From QHXN01 sp032162705 (GTDB lineage: Bacteria > Acidobacteriota > Blastocatellia > Pyrinomonadales > Pyrinomonadaceae), in NCBI GenBank assembly GCA_032162705.1, contig JAVRON010000049.1, positions 22,947 to 86,946 of the forward strand: 64,000 nt of DNA. The letters are read 5' to 3'. The number at the start of each line of letters is the position of its first letter. Within the stretch, counting starts at the first letter, position 1. Under the pieces are notes generated by a model. The model was not told the DNA's origin and searched no databases. It saw nothing but the letters and a program-made list of their open reading frames with translations. Both the position numbers and the translations under genes were made by a program. Below, piece by piece: positions 34,484 to 42,196 of this stretch.

Positions 34484-35323
34484 ATGCGCGGGATGCGACG
34501 AATCGAGACTGCCGAACTGTTTCTACCGCTCCAGCGAGAGCTGGTTTCGCTCTTGCGCGGTCTCGACGAATCCGACTGGACGCGCCCGACGTTGGCACGG
34601 CAATGGGTCGTCAAGGATATCGCCGCGCATCTGCTCGACACAGACTTGCGGAGGCTTTCGTCCCTGCGTGACGGGTATCGTCCGGCCCCGCCTTCGGAAA
34701 AGATTGGCGGCTATACGGAACTGGTCGCCTTCCTCAATCGACTGAACGCGTCCTGGGTGGAGGTGGCCGGACGACTCAGCCCGCGTGTGCTCGTCTCTCT
34801 GCTCGAATGGAGCGGCCCGCAGGTGGCGCAACTCTTCGCCTCGCTCCCGCCCGACGACACGGCGATGATCCCCGTCGCGTGGGCGGGTGAGGAGCGCTCG
34901 ACCAACTGGATGGACACGGGTCGCGAGTACACAGAGAAGTGGCACCATCAGGCGCAGATCAGGGACGCGGTCGGTGCTCCGCCGCTCGCCGGTCGTCGTT
35001 GGCTGGGCCCCGTCCTCGAGCTTTCGATGTACGCGCTGCCACACGCCTTCCGCGACACGTCCGCGCCGCCGGGCAGCACTCTCAACATCAACATTGAGGG
35101 CGAGGCCGGGGAACTGTGGCACATCGTCAGGGAAGATGATGCCTGGAAGCTGCGCGAAGGCGAAGCATCCCACACGACGGCCAGCGTACGGCTTGACGCG
35201 GAGACGGCGTGGCGGCTCTTCTTCAACGCGCTCGGCAGCGATGAGGCCGAGCGACGTGTCGAGGTCGCGGGCGATGAAGGGCTGTGTGCCGTCTTCCTCA
35301 AAGTCAGGTCTGTGATGGTGTAA
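34484..35323 (+). CDS. DinB-like / maleylpyruvate isomerase N-terminal domain protein
   Basis: A 279-residue protein. The N-terminal half is a four-helix DinB-like bundle with LRGLDESDWTRPTLARQWVVKDIAAHLLDTD (about residues 22-52 in two parts), carrying a candidate metal histidine, and REYTEKWHHQAQIRDAVG (about 148-165) with two more histidines. The C-terminal part (about 200-275) resembles a small sterol-carrier-like or MDMPI C-terminal domain. Family members use a metal and sometimes a low-molecular-weight thiol for isomerase or transferase reactions; no specific substrate can be assigned. It is bracketed, with the next gene, by two inverted copies of a 158-bp repeat. Confidence 0.8.
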   Translation: MRGMRRIETAELFLPLQRELVSLLRGLDESDWTRPTLARQWVVKDIAAHLLDTDLRRLSSLRDGYRPAPPSEKIGGYTELVAFLNRLNASWVEVAGRLSPRVLVSLLEWSGPQVAQLFASLPPDDTAMIPVAWAGEERSTNWMDTGREYTEKWHHQAQIRDAVGAPPLAGRRWLGPVLELSMYALPHAFRDTSAPPGSTLNINIEGEAGELWHIVREDDAWKLREGEASHTTASVRLDAETAWRLFFNALGSDEAERRVEVAGDEGLCAVFLKVRSVMV

Positions 35324-35377
35324 GAGCTTCCTGTTTGAAATCGAACTCAGCCGATTCCGGTGCGCGCAAAAAAATTC

Positions 35378-35881
35378 ATGACGAACACGCAAACGCCGAC
35401 CGACGAAGCGGACTTTCATTACATGCGCCGCGCCATCCAACTCGCGCTCGAAGCGGAGGAGCGCGGCAACCTCCCCGTGGGCGCGGTCGTCACGCTGAAC
35501 GGCGAGGTCGTCGCCGAGGCGGGCAACAGTGTGCTCGTGCCCATCTACGATCCGGGGCGACACGCCGAAGTCGAAGCGTTGGCACGCGTCCCCGCGAGCC
35601 TCTGGCCGCGCAGTCGTGAGATGACCGTCTATACGACGCTCGAACCCTGCGTGATGTGCGCGGGCGCGGCGCTCCTGCACGGCTTGGGGCGTGTCGTCTT
35701 CGGCGCGCTCGACCATACGGGCGGCGCGGGCGAACTCCTCGCGCACCTTCCGCGTTACTACGAAGGCGGTGCGGGCGTGCCACTCTGGATGGGCCCGCTG
35801 ATGCCGGAGCTGTGCGACCCGCTCCTGCGCCGCGTGCTTGAACGCTTCGACGCGCTGCCCTGTGGGAAGAGCCAGTTTTAA
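35378..35881 (+). CDS. Zinc-dependent nucleoside/nucleobase deaminase (TadA/guanine deaminase-like)
   Basis: A 167-residue CDA-fold enzyme. Zinc and proton-transfer motifs: GRHAEVEALARV near 62 (H-A-E) and TLEPCVMCAGAALL near 90 (P-C-x2-C). NLPVGAVVTLNGEVV near 33 is typical of the family. The C-terminal part, with YEGGAGVPLWMGPLMPELCDP, differs from housekeeping TadA, so a small-molecule deaminase (guanine, cytosine or related) is as likely as tRNA adenosine deamination. ATG 35378 is chosen; a GTG at 35360 would add six residues. Short gap to the preceding gene, so possibly co-transcribed. Confidence 0.85.
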   Translation: MTNTQTPTDEADFHYMRRAIQLALEAEERGNLPVGAVVTLNGEVVAEAGNSVLVPIYDPGRHAEVEALARVPASLWPRSREMTVYTTLEPCVMCAGAALLHGLGRVVFGALDHTGGAGELLAHLPRYYEGGAGVPLWMGPLMPELCDPLLRRVLERFDALPCGKSQF

Positions 35882-35934
35882 GGCGGGCGCATGAACTCCG
35901 CCTGAATTGTCAGCCGCCCGCGTCAGTTATTTCG

Positions 35935-35964
35935 TTGACAGTTGGCCGGGCGTCTCATTAACAT
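35935..35964 (+). promoter_or_regulatory. Candidate sigma-70 promoter
   Basis: TTGACA (35935-35940), an 18-base spacer and TAACAT (35959-35964). The -35 is perfect and the -10 matches four of six. It would start transcription about 290 bases before the Oar-like receptor gene. Confidence 0.45.
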
Positions 35965-35984
35965 CTGCCGACTCGTTCGGAACA

Positions 35985-36019
35985 CGACCAACGCGCCGCC
36001 GGGCTGTTCGGTCGCTTTT
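35985..36019 (+). terminator. Possible attenuator or terminator hairpin in the receptor leader
   Basis: CGACCAAC and its interrupted complement GTTCGGTCG enclose a GC-rich loop region and are followed by CTTTTC. This could end transcription of the deaminase gene or attenuate the receptor transcript. Pairing is imperfect. Confidence 0.3.
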
Positions 36020-36050
36020 CCATACCCTCGCAGTCAAGAAGTAAAGAGAA

Positions 36051-36210
36051 CTAGAGCACCTTTCACTTGAGAGTAATGTGAGCACAGTTCACCGCAGAGG
36101 CGCTGAGGACGCGGAGGAGGCGCAGAGTAATTCAAGTCTCTGCGAGTCTCTGCGTCTTCAGCGCCTCTGCGGTGAATCACCTTTTACTCTACGCTCAAGT
36201 GAAAATTGCT
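36051..36210. repeat. About 158-bp composite palindrome, family C (inverted relative to 34270-34427)
   Basis: It begins CTAGAGCACCTTTCACTTGA (36051-36070) and ends TCAAGTGAAAATTGCT (36195-36210); the inner stem is GTTCACCGCAGAGGCGCTGA (36088) with its complement ending at about 36176. Reverse-complemented it aligns end to end with the element at 34270-34427. Confidence 0.85.
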
Positions 36211-36261
36211 ATAAGCCCTTTCGCGTTCGCGCGAACACCCGCTGAAGAACAGGAGAAGAAT

Positions 36262-39200
36262 ATGCGTTCCCTATCTCGTCGGAAGTCCCCCGCGTCTCTC
36301 TTGAGAATCGCCTTCGCCTTTTTGCTCCTCACGCTCTGCGCCTCCGGCTCGCTCGCGCAGACGCAGATCACCACGGGCGTCATTCAAGGGACGGTCGAAG
36401 ACGCACAGGGCGCGGTCGTGCCCGGCGCAAACGTCGAGGTGCGAAATGTTGACACCAACCTGACGAGAACTCTTGCGACGGACGACAGCGGGCGCTTCGT
36501 CTTTCTGCAACTCCCGCCGGGCCCTTACACGCTGACGGCATCGAAGCAGGGCTTCGCCACGCTCAAGCAGGAGCAGTTCACGCTCACCGTCGGGCAGTCG
36601 GCAAACCTCGACCTCAAGATGAAAGTCTCGGGCGTCTCGGAGACGATTACGGTCTCGGCTGTCCAGACCGTTGACACCGCGAGCACGCAGACCAGCACGA
36701 CCATCGAGGAACGCTCGGTCGCGAACCTTCCTGTCCTGGGTCGTAAGTTTGAAGACCTCCTGACGCTGACGCCGAACGTCGCCATCACACAGGGACCCGA
36801 CGGCGACGAGATCAACTTCGCGGGCCAGCGCGGCGTCTTCAACAACATCAGCCTCGACGGCGGCGACTACATGAACGGCTTCTTCGGCGAGCAGGCGGGC
36901 GGCCAGCGCGCCGCCATCGACATTCCGCTCGATGCCGTCAAGGAGTTTCAGGTCGTCGCCACGGGCGCGACCGCCGAGTTCGGGCGCACCGCCGGAGGCG
37001 TCGTCAACGTCGTCACCAAGTCCGGCACGAACGAGTTTCACGGGAACCTTTTCCACTTCCAGCGACTCGAAGCCTTAACGGCGCACACCTCCGACGGCAA
37101 GCCTTTGAAGGACTTTCACCGCGAGCAGTTCGGCGGCAACGTCGGCGGCCCCATCAAGAAAGATAAGGCGTTCTTCTTCGTCGCCTACGAGCAGATATTC
37201 GAGAACCTGACGCGCGCCAATCTCTCCGAGCCTATCGGCCCGACGGCCTGCCCCGTCCAGTCGCCGACCATCGCGGCCAACGAGGCGCTCATCAACTCGA
37301 ATGAAGACTGCCAGCGTCTCGCGCTCATCGGCTTCATCCGCACGACACGCAAACAGGAAGAGGGCTTGCCCATCAAGCGCCCCGTCCGCAACTCGGCCAT
37401 CCTCGGCAAGGTGGACTTTGAGCTGAACGCAAACAATCACCTCACGCTCTCACACAACTTCGACTATTCAAAGAACGAGAACCAGACTTTCGACGTGGCG
37501 ACCTACGGCAACTCTGCCAACGGCATCGAAGGGCCGTCGAAGATTCACGCCTTCAATGCCAATCTTTTCTCGACGCTCTCGCCGACGAAGGTCAACGAGC
37601 TGCACTTCACATACGGGCGCGAGGTGCGTCCGCGCGCGGCCACGCCGTCGAACGTCCCCGCCGACACGGCGATGGGCTTCGCCACCACCTTCCGCTTCGG
37701 CAATCCCTTCTTCCTTGCTCCGGGCGTTGACGAGACGTTCTGGCGCACGCAAATCAAGGACAACTTCACCATCGTCGCGGGCGACCACACCGCAAAGCTC
37801 GGCGGCGAATGGGTACATAGTCTCAACTCGCAGGTCTTCCGAGGCTTCTTCGAGGGGCGCTATATCTTCGACAGCGTCGCGGGCTTCCTGCGCTACGCGT
37901 CGCCCAACGCCTCGGGCGGATTCGGCCCCGCAACCGTCGGCTGCTCGAACGGCACGTACGTGACGGCCCCTGCCGCGTGTCCCGCCGGGACGACGGCGAC
38001 GGGCGGCCCGCTGCTTCTATACCTTCAGGGCGCGGGCTTGACGGGCCCTGCGACCGACGCCGCGGGGTTCTCAAAAGTCTCGAACGAAGACCTCGCGCTC
38101 TTCGCACAGGACTCCTGGAAGATTCGCCCGAACTTCACCGCGAGCTACGGTCTGCGCTGGGAGGCGCAAATCTTTCCCTCGCCGGTCGTCGATCCTTCAA
38201 AGACGGCTTACGGAATTTTCCTGAACGACCCGCGCTTCCCCTCCAACGGCACACTGCCGAGTCCGAAGAAGGAGTTCCAGCCGCGCGTCGGCTTCGCGTG
38301 GGACATCGGCTCGAACGGTCGTTCGGTCTTGCGCGCCAACTACGGTATCTACTACGCGCGCCAGAACATGCTAAGCCAAGTCGGCTCGATCACCACGAAT
38401 GGCGTGCAGCAGCAGACCATCTTCCTGAACACGCCCATCATCGCCTCGGGCGTTCCGGGCCCCACATGGCCCGGTCTGCTCACGCCGCCCTCGACCGTGA
38501 CGCCCTGCACGGCGGGCGCTGTGACGAACCCGTTCCCATGCTTTACGGGCGTGCGAGTCTTCAGCCGCGACTACGCCAACCCGCGCGTCTATACGACGAA
38601 CGTCGCCTTCGAGCAGGAACTGGCTCACAACCTTTCAATCTACTTCGACTTCACGCACGCAAAGGGCGTCCACATGACGCGCTTCCTCAACGTCAATCGC
38701 AATAACTTCTTCAGCCCCTTCCTCGGCGAAGTGATGGTCACGAGCGCCAACGGCAAGTCGCTCTATCGCGGCTTCACCGTCGGGATGCGCAAGCGCTTCA
38801 GCCGCCACTACCAGTTCGAGTGGAACTACGTCCTGTCGAAAGACCTCGACGACGACTCAAACGAGCGCGACCCGTTCACCGACCGCGCCTTCGACATCAA
38901 CAACCTCCAGCTTGACTACGCTCTTTCAGACCGGGACATTCGCCACCGCTTCAACTTCTACTCGAACGTCGAGATACCCGGCGGCTTCGAGTTGAACGCG
39001 CGCGTGCAGGCACACACGGCGCAGCCGATCACGCCCGTCGTGCGTACCGCCACAAACCGCAACAGCCTGCGCAAGAACAATGAGTTCTCCTCCTTCGACT
39101 GGCGCTTGCAGCGGCCCTTCCACTTTGGCGACGACTACGCCGTCATCCCCATCGTCGAGATGTTCAATACCTTCAACACAGAGAACAACATCAACCCGCT

Positions 39201-39294
39201 CGTCACGCCGGGGCTTTTCAACTTCGACGGCTTCCTGCGACAGGGCGTCGGCGACCCGCGCATCGTGCAACTGGCCGTCAAGGTAGTCTTCTAG
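36262..39294 (+). CDS. Oar-like TonB-dependent receptor with carboxypeptidase-regulatory domain
   Basis: A 1010-residue outer-membrane protein. A signal peptide (about 1-33, ending SLAQ) is followed by an Ig-like carboxypeptidase regulatory domain (about 38-120: TGVIQGTVEDAQGAVVPGA, then DSGRFVFLQLPPGPYTLTAS). Next come a plug domain (about 125-270, with IDIPLDAVKEFQV and GRTAGGVVNVVTKSGTNEFH) and a large beta-barrel to the terminal phenylalanine (LAVKVVF). This architecture is greatly expanded in Acidobacteriota and is thought to take up oligosaccharides or other large ligands, though cargo is unknown. ATG 36262 is chosen for its ribosome binding site and the signal peptide. Confidence 0.93.
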   Translation: MRSLSRRKSPASLLRIAFAFLLLTLCASGSLAQTQITTGVIQGTVEDAQGAVVPGANVEVRNVDTNLTRTLATDDSGRFVFLQLPPGPYTLTASKQGFATLKQEQFTLTVGQSANLDLKMKVSGVSETITVSAVQTVDTASTQTSTTIEERSVANLPVLGRKFEDLLTLTPNVAITQGPDGDEINFAGQRGVFNNISLDGGDYMNGFFGEQAGGQRAAIDIPLDAVKEFQVVATGATAEFGRTAGGVVNVVTKSGTNEFHGNLFHFQRLEALTAHTSDGKPLKDFHREQFGGNVGGPIKKDKAFFFVAYEQIFENLTRANLSEPIGPTACPVQSPTIAANEALINSNEDCQRLALIGFIRTTRKQEEGLPIKRPVRNSAILGKVDFELNANNHLTLSHNFDYSKNENQTFDVATYGNSANGIEGPSKIHAFNANLFSTLSPTKVNELHFTYGREVRPRAATPSNVPADTAMGFATTFRFGNPFFLAPGVDETFWRTQIKDNFTIVAGDHTAKLGGEWVHSLNSQVFRGFFEGRYIFDSVAGFLRYASPNASGGFGPATVGCSNGTYVTAPAACPAGTTATGGPLLLYLQGAGLTGPATDAAGFSKVSNEDLALFAQDSWKIRPNFTASYGLRWEAQIFPSPVVDPSKTAYGIFLNDPRFPSNGTLPSPKKEFQPRVGFAWDIGSNGRSVLRANYGIYYARQNMLSQVGSITTNGVQQQTIFLNTPIIASGVPGPTWPGLLTPPSTVTPCTAGAVTNPFPCFTGVRVFSRDYANPRVYTTNVAFEQELAHNLSIYFDFTHAKGVHMTRFLNVNRNNFFSPFLGEVMVTSANGKSLYRGFTVGMRKRFSRHYQFEWNYVLSKDLDDDSNERDPFTDRAFDINNLQLDYALSDRDIRHRFNFYSNVEIPGGFELNARVQAHTAQPITPVVRTATNRNSLRKNNEFSSFDWRLQRPFHFGDDYAVIPIVEMFNTFNTENNINPLVTPGLFNFDGFLRQGVGDPRIVQLAVKVVF

Positions 39295-39295
39295 A

Positions 39296-39420
39296 GCGAT
39301 ATTCACTTGAATGTAAAGTGAAGGTTAACCACAGAGACACCGCAGACACAGCTCAAGTCTTAAAGCTGTGTCTGCGATGTCTCTGTGGTTAATGCTTTGA
39401 GTTAAACTCAAGCGGCGCGC
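39296..39420. repeat. Intergenic hairpin, family C relative (CCACAGAGAC type)
   Basis: GTTAACCACAGAGACACCGCAGACACAG (from 39323) pairs with CTGTGTCTGCGATGTCTCTGTGGTTAA (to about 39392). The left flank GAGCGATATTCACTTGAATGTAA resembles the outer arm of the 158-bp elements; the right flank is degenerate. It lies between the receptor stop and the rpiA ribosome binding site. Confidence 0.8.
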
Positions 39421-39447
39421 CGAGACGGCGGGAGGACTTAAAGACAG

Positions 39448-40125
39448 ATGGACGCGAAACAGCGTGCGGGCGAAAGGTCGGTCGAGTTCGTCGAGGACGG
39501 GATGACGTTGGGACTGGGCACAGGCTCGACGGCCTACTGGGTGGTCGAGCGTCTGGGCGAGCGCGTGCGCGTCGAGGGCTTGCGCGTGCGCTGCGTCCCG
39601 ACCTCGCGGCGCACAGAGGAGCAGGCCCGGGCGTTGGGAATCCCGCTCGTCACCTTCGACGAAGTTCAGGAGCTTGACCTCGCCATCGACGGGGCGGACG
39701 AGATCGGCCCCCATCTGGCGCTCATCAAGGGCGGCGGCGGAGCACTCCTGCGCGAGAAGCTTGTGGCCGGGGCCGCGCGCCGCTTCATCGTCGTCGCCGA
39801 CGCGTCCAAGCGAGTAGAGACCCTCGGGCGCTTCCCTCTCCCCGTCGAGGTCGTCCCGTTCGCGTGGGAGGTCACGGCGCGGAGAGTGGGGGAGGTAACG
39901 AACACCGAGCCTGCGCTGCGGCGCGACGCGGCGGGGGAAGCCTTCGTGACCGACAACGGCAACTACATACTCGACTGTCGTTGCGGCGAGATACTCGACC
40001 CGGAGAGAACAGAGCGCGAGTTAAAGCGTCTGGTCGGAGTCGTCGAGTGCGGGCTGTTCGTCGGGATGTGCGACCTCGCTATCGTCGCGACGAACGAAGA
40101 CGTTGAGATCATCGAGCGGAATTAA
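39448..40125 (+). CDS. rpiA: Ribose-5-phosphate isomerase A
   Basis: A 225-residue RpiA interconverting ribose 5-phosphate and ribulose 5-phosphate in the pentose phosphate pathway. The conserved phosphate-binding loop GLGTGSTAYWVV (about 22-33), DLAIDGADEIGP (about 76-87) and IKGGGGALLREKLV (about 93-106) contain the catalytic aspartate, lysine and glutamate region; VTDNGNYILDC and VGVVECGLFV complete the fold. Length is normal. Shine-Dalgarno GGGAGG lies about 13 bases upstream. It is convergent with the GntR-type gene. Confidence 0.95.
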   Translation: MDAKQRAGERSVEFVEDGMTLGLGTGSTAYWVVERLGERVRVEGLRVRCVPTSRRTEEQARALGIPLVTFDEVQELDLAIDGADEIGPHLALIKGGGGALLREKLVAGAARRFIVVADASKRVETLGRFPLPVEVVPFAWEVTARRVGEVTNTEPALRRDAAGEAFVTDNGNYILDCRCGEILDPERTERELKRLVGVVECGLFVGMCDLAIVATNEDVEIIERN

Positions 40126-40169
40126 ATTCGCCACCATAATCTTTCAACCCGCGCGAGCGTAAACGGACT

Positions 40170-40550
40170 TCAGCCCCGCTGCCTGCCCGTGGCCTTCTTC
40201 GCCGCGGAGTTGCCTCGCTTCGCCGAGTCGCCCCGCGCCGCGGTTCGCATCGCGAGCCGGTCTTCGCGTGCAACGCCCGCCTGCCCCGTCGCCCTGCTCT
40301 TCTTCGCCGCGCGCACGCGCCGGCCCGAGGTACTGATGGTCTCGACGAGGCCGTGCTCTTCGAGACGGCGATAGGCGTTGCGCACGATGTTGCGACTGAC
40401 GCCGAGCTGTTCGGCGAGCGCACGCTCCGAGGTAATCGTGTCGCCGCGCGTGAACTTCCCGGCGAGGATGGCGCTGGCGATCTGATTGAAGATTTGCTGC
40501 GTCTTCGTCTCGTCAGACCCGGCGCGGATGCGTATGTTTAAGTCCGGCAT
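40170..40550 (-). CDS. GntR-type regulator reduced to its HTH with a basic tail
   Basis: A 126-residue protein. Residues about 12-80 are a winged-helix GntR DNA-binding domain (IFNQIASAILAGKFTRGDTI, then SERALAEQLGVSRNIVRNAY and RRLEEHGLVETISTSG). The remaining about 45 residues are an A/K/R-rich, probably disordered basic tail with no effector domain. The domain resembles the YtrA subfamily, which has short C-terminal parts, but the basic tail is unusual and looks more like a nucleoid-binding extension. Shine-Dalgarno GGGGGAGG is close to the start. It lies downstream of the BON-domain gene on the same strand. Confidence 0.85.
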   Translation of the reverse strand: MPDLNIRIRAGSDETKTQQIFNQIASAILAGKFTRGDTITSERALAEQLGVSRNIVRNAYRRLEEHGLVETISTSGRRVRAAKKSRATGQAGVAREDRLAMRTAARGDSAKRGNSAAKKATGRQRG

Positions 40551-40705
40551 AAACCTCCCCCTTGTCCTTGCTCGTCTCGAACGGTGAACCCGGCCACCGT
40601 ACCTCTCCGGCAGTCGGACTTCAAGCGCCGCGCCTGCCGCCCGTAGGAAGCCGGTCGGTTAAGTCTCCGGCCTCTCGCACGGCTCCCGCATCAACTTGTT
40701 TCAAA

Positions 40706-40827
40706 GTGAGAGTTCAGAAGTGTCGTGTGATGTGTAACGAGAGATGAGCGGCGACAGACACGTTTTCTCTTATCGCCCGTCACTCATCGCTTATCACTTA
40801 TCACTCATCACTTCTGAACTCATCACT
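40706..40827. repeat. Intergenic hairpin, family A relative with GAGTTCAGAAGTG outer arms
   Basis: The outer arms GTGAGAGTTCAGAAGTG (40706-40722) and CACTTCTGAACTCATCAC (40809-40826) are inverted. The interior right half is clear family A (ATCGCTTATCACTTATCACTC); the left half is degenerate (GTGTGATGTGTAACGAGAGATGAG). It is located between the BON-domain gene and the GntR-type gene. Confidence 0.78.
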
Positions 40828-40833
40828 TCCGCT

Positions 40834-41958
40834 TTAGCTCCCGCCAGCGGCCCTTGAAGACAAGCCGGGCGTGGGCGGGTCGTCGAGGTCGTTCGTCGCG
40901 TTCACGTCGGCAGCGTTCGTGCCCTCTATGTCGGACGCGCTGTCCGTGGCAGCGGTGCCGGTCGTGCCGGAAGCGCCCGCCTGATAATTCTGCACGCGCA
41001 GATTGTTCTGCACGTGGGACACGCCCGAGACAGACTCGGCGATGTCCTCCGCGAGACGCCTCGCGTAGCGGCTATCGACCGTTCCCGACAGGATGACTTC
41101 GCCATCCGAGACTTGCAGTTCAACGTCCGAGGCGTCGAGCCATTCGTTCTCGGTCAGGCGGTCGCTCAGCTCCTCGCGGATGCGTTCGTCGGAGCGGCGA
41201 TAGTTCTTGGGCCCGCGCCCGCGAAACTTGCCTTCGCCCCGGCCTCGCGCCTCGCGCGGGTCGCCAGTGTGGCGACGGCGCTCGGCGTCCCCATCACCGA
41301 ACCACGAGAGCACCTCGTCAGCCGCGCGATCCCACCAGCCGCGGCCCCCACGGCCCCGCGCATCGCGCTCGTCGGGGCGCACACCGTACGCGCGCCTGCC
41401 GTATTCGCCGCGCGCGTCAACACGCTCGGGGCGGTCGTCGTAATCGTCGCGCCCGTACTCGTACCCGCTGCGACCGTAGAAGCGGCTCGTCGTGCGCCCG
41501 TAGTCGGTGTCGAAGGCTCGCACGCGGTCAGGGTCGCGCTCGTCCTCGGGTCGCCGTTCGTGCCCACGCTCATACTCACGGCGGTAGACACGGCCCGAGT
41601 CGCGCGTGCCGTAGCCGCGCGAGCCGGAGTCCTCGCTTTCGTACCGGCGAGAAGGCGAGCTTGCATAGCCGCCGGGAACTGCTTCGCGTTCATATCTTGA
41701 ACCGTAGTCGCGTGAACCGTAATCGCGCGAGCCGTAATCGCGCGTGTCGTAGTCGCGTTCGGAGCCGTAGTCACGTCCGGATTCGCCGCCGCGCCCGGAA
41801 GCGTAGCCGCGCGGTGACGTGCCGGAGCCGCGACTGTAGCGGTCGCCTTCCCGGCCATAGCCGCGATCCGCTTCGCGTTCTTCCGTCCGTTCTTCGTTGC
41901 GGTCTTCGTCCGCGTCGCCATAGCGTCCGAAGCCGCGATCACCGTAGCGTGTTGACAT
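40834..41958 (-). CDS. BON-domain protein with long Arg/Asp/Tyr/Gly-rich disordered N-terminus
   Basis: A 374-residue protein from the ATG at 41958, preceded by GAAGGAGGTTGGTG. About the first 260 residues are extremely rich in R, D, Y, G, S and E, including a tandem RDYGSRDYGSRDYGS block, and are probably disordered. At about 262-325 is a BON domain (DERIREELSDRLTENEWLDA, VELQVSDGEVILSGTVDSR, AEDIAESVSGVSHVQNNLR), a small fold linked to membrane or envelope stress proteins. There is no signal peptide, so cytoplasmic location is likely despite the BON domain. It begins 52 bases after the stop of the phosphoesterase fusion gene and is probably co-transcribed with it. Confidence 0.85.
   Translation of the reverse strand: MSTRYGDRGFGRYGDADEDRNEERTEEREADRGYGREGDRYSRGSGTSPRGYASGRGGESGRDYGSERDYDTRDYGSRDYGSRDYGSRYEREAVPGGYASSPSRRYESEDSGSRGYGTRDSGRVYRREYERGHERRPEDERDPDRVRAFDTDYGRTTSRFYGRSGYEYGRDDYDDRPERVDARGEYGRRAYGVRPDERDARGRGGRGWWDRAADEVLSWFGDGDAERRRHTGDPREARGRGEGKFRGRGPKNYRRSDERIREELSDRLTENEWLDASDVELQVSDGEVILSGTVDSRYARRLAEDIAESVSGVSHVQNNLRVQNYQAGASGTTGTAATDSASDIEGTNAADVNATNDLDDPPTPGLSSRAAGGS
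41698..41770 (-). repeat. Coding tandem repeat, about 15-bp units (RDYGS codons)
   Basis: Four to five degenerate copies of a 15-base unit encode RDYGS or RDYDT. In-frame expansion has kept the reading frame. The high R/Y content suggests a phase-separating or nucleic-acid-binding region. Confidence 0.7.
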
Positions 41959-42010
41959 CACCAACCTCCTTCTTCTCGTCTACCTTCAAAGCTCTATCGC
42001 GTCCGTATCG

Positions 42011-42196
42011 TTACTTCTTCTTCTGGTCGCCGCGGTCGCCCTGCCCCGACTTGACCTTGGTCTTCGCGTGCTTCTTCACGTCCTGCGCGAGCGAGCGCCC
42101 CACGTCGTCGCTCTCCTTGAACTGTCCCTTATCATCACGCCGCACATAACGCTTGTCCGTGCCCGTGTCGATCAACTCACGTTTTTTCTCAGCCAT
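42011..42196 (-). CDS. Small conserved hydrophilic protein, internal start within the fusion gene
   Basis: A 61-residue frame starts at the ATG at 42196, in the same frame as the phosphoesterase gene and sharing its stop. AAGGAGGA lies 4 bases before this ATG, a textbook ribosome binding site embedded in codons for KEEG. The product is very hydrophilic (KRELIDTGTDKRYVRRDD, then VGRSLAQDVKKHAKTKVKSG). The arrangement suggests that two genes fused by loss of a stop codon while the downstream start stayed active, so both the fusion and the free small protein may be made. Confidence 0.6.
   Translation of the reverse strand: MAEKKRELIDTGTDKRYVRRDDKGQFKESDDVGRSLAQDVKKHAKTKVKSGQGDRGDQKKK

Larger units (their letters stand above)
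35882..36261. other. 380-base leader region of the Oar-like receptor gene
   Basis: No gene is seen. It holds a candidate sigma-70 promoter (35935-35964), a terminator-like hairpin (35985-36019) and a family C composite palindrome (36051-36210), then the ribosome binding site AGGAGAAGAAT of the receptor gene. The order promoter, hairpin, palindrome would give a long structured leader. Confidence 0.55.

Noticed and set aside
34484..35881. Calling the two genes between inverted repeats a transposon
   Set aside because: No transposase or recombinase is present and the flanking elements are found elsewhere singly, so only a possible cassette is noted.
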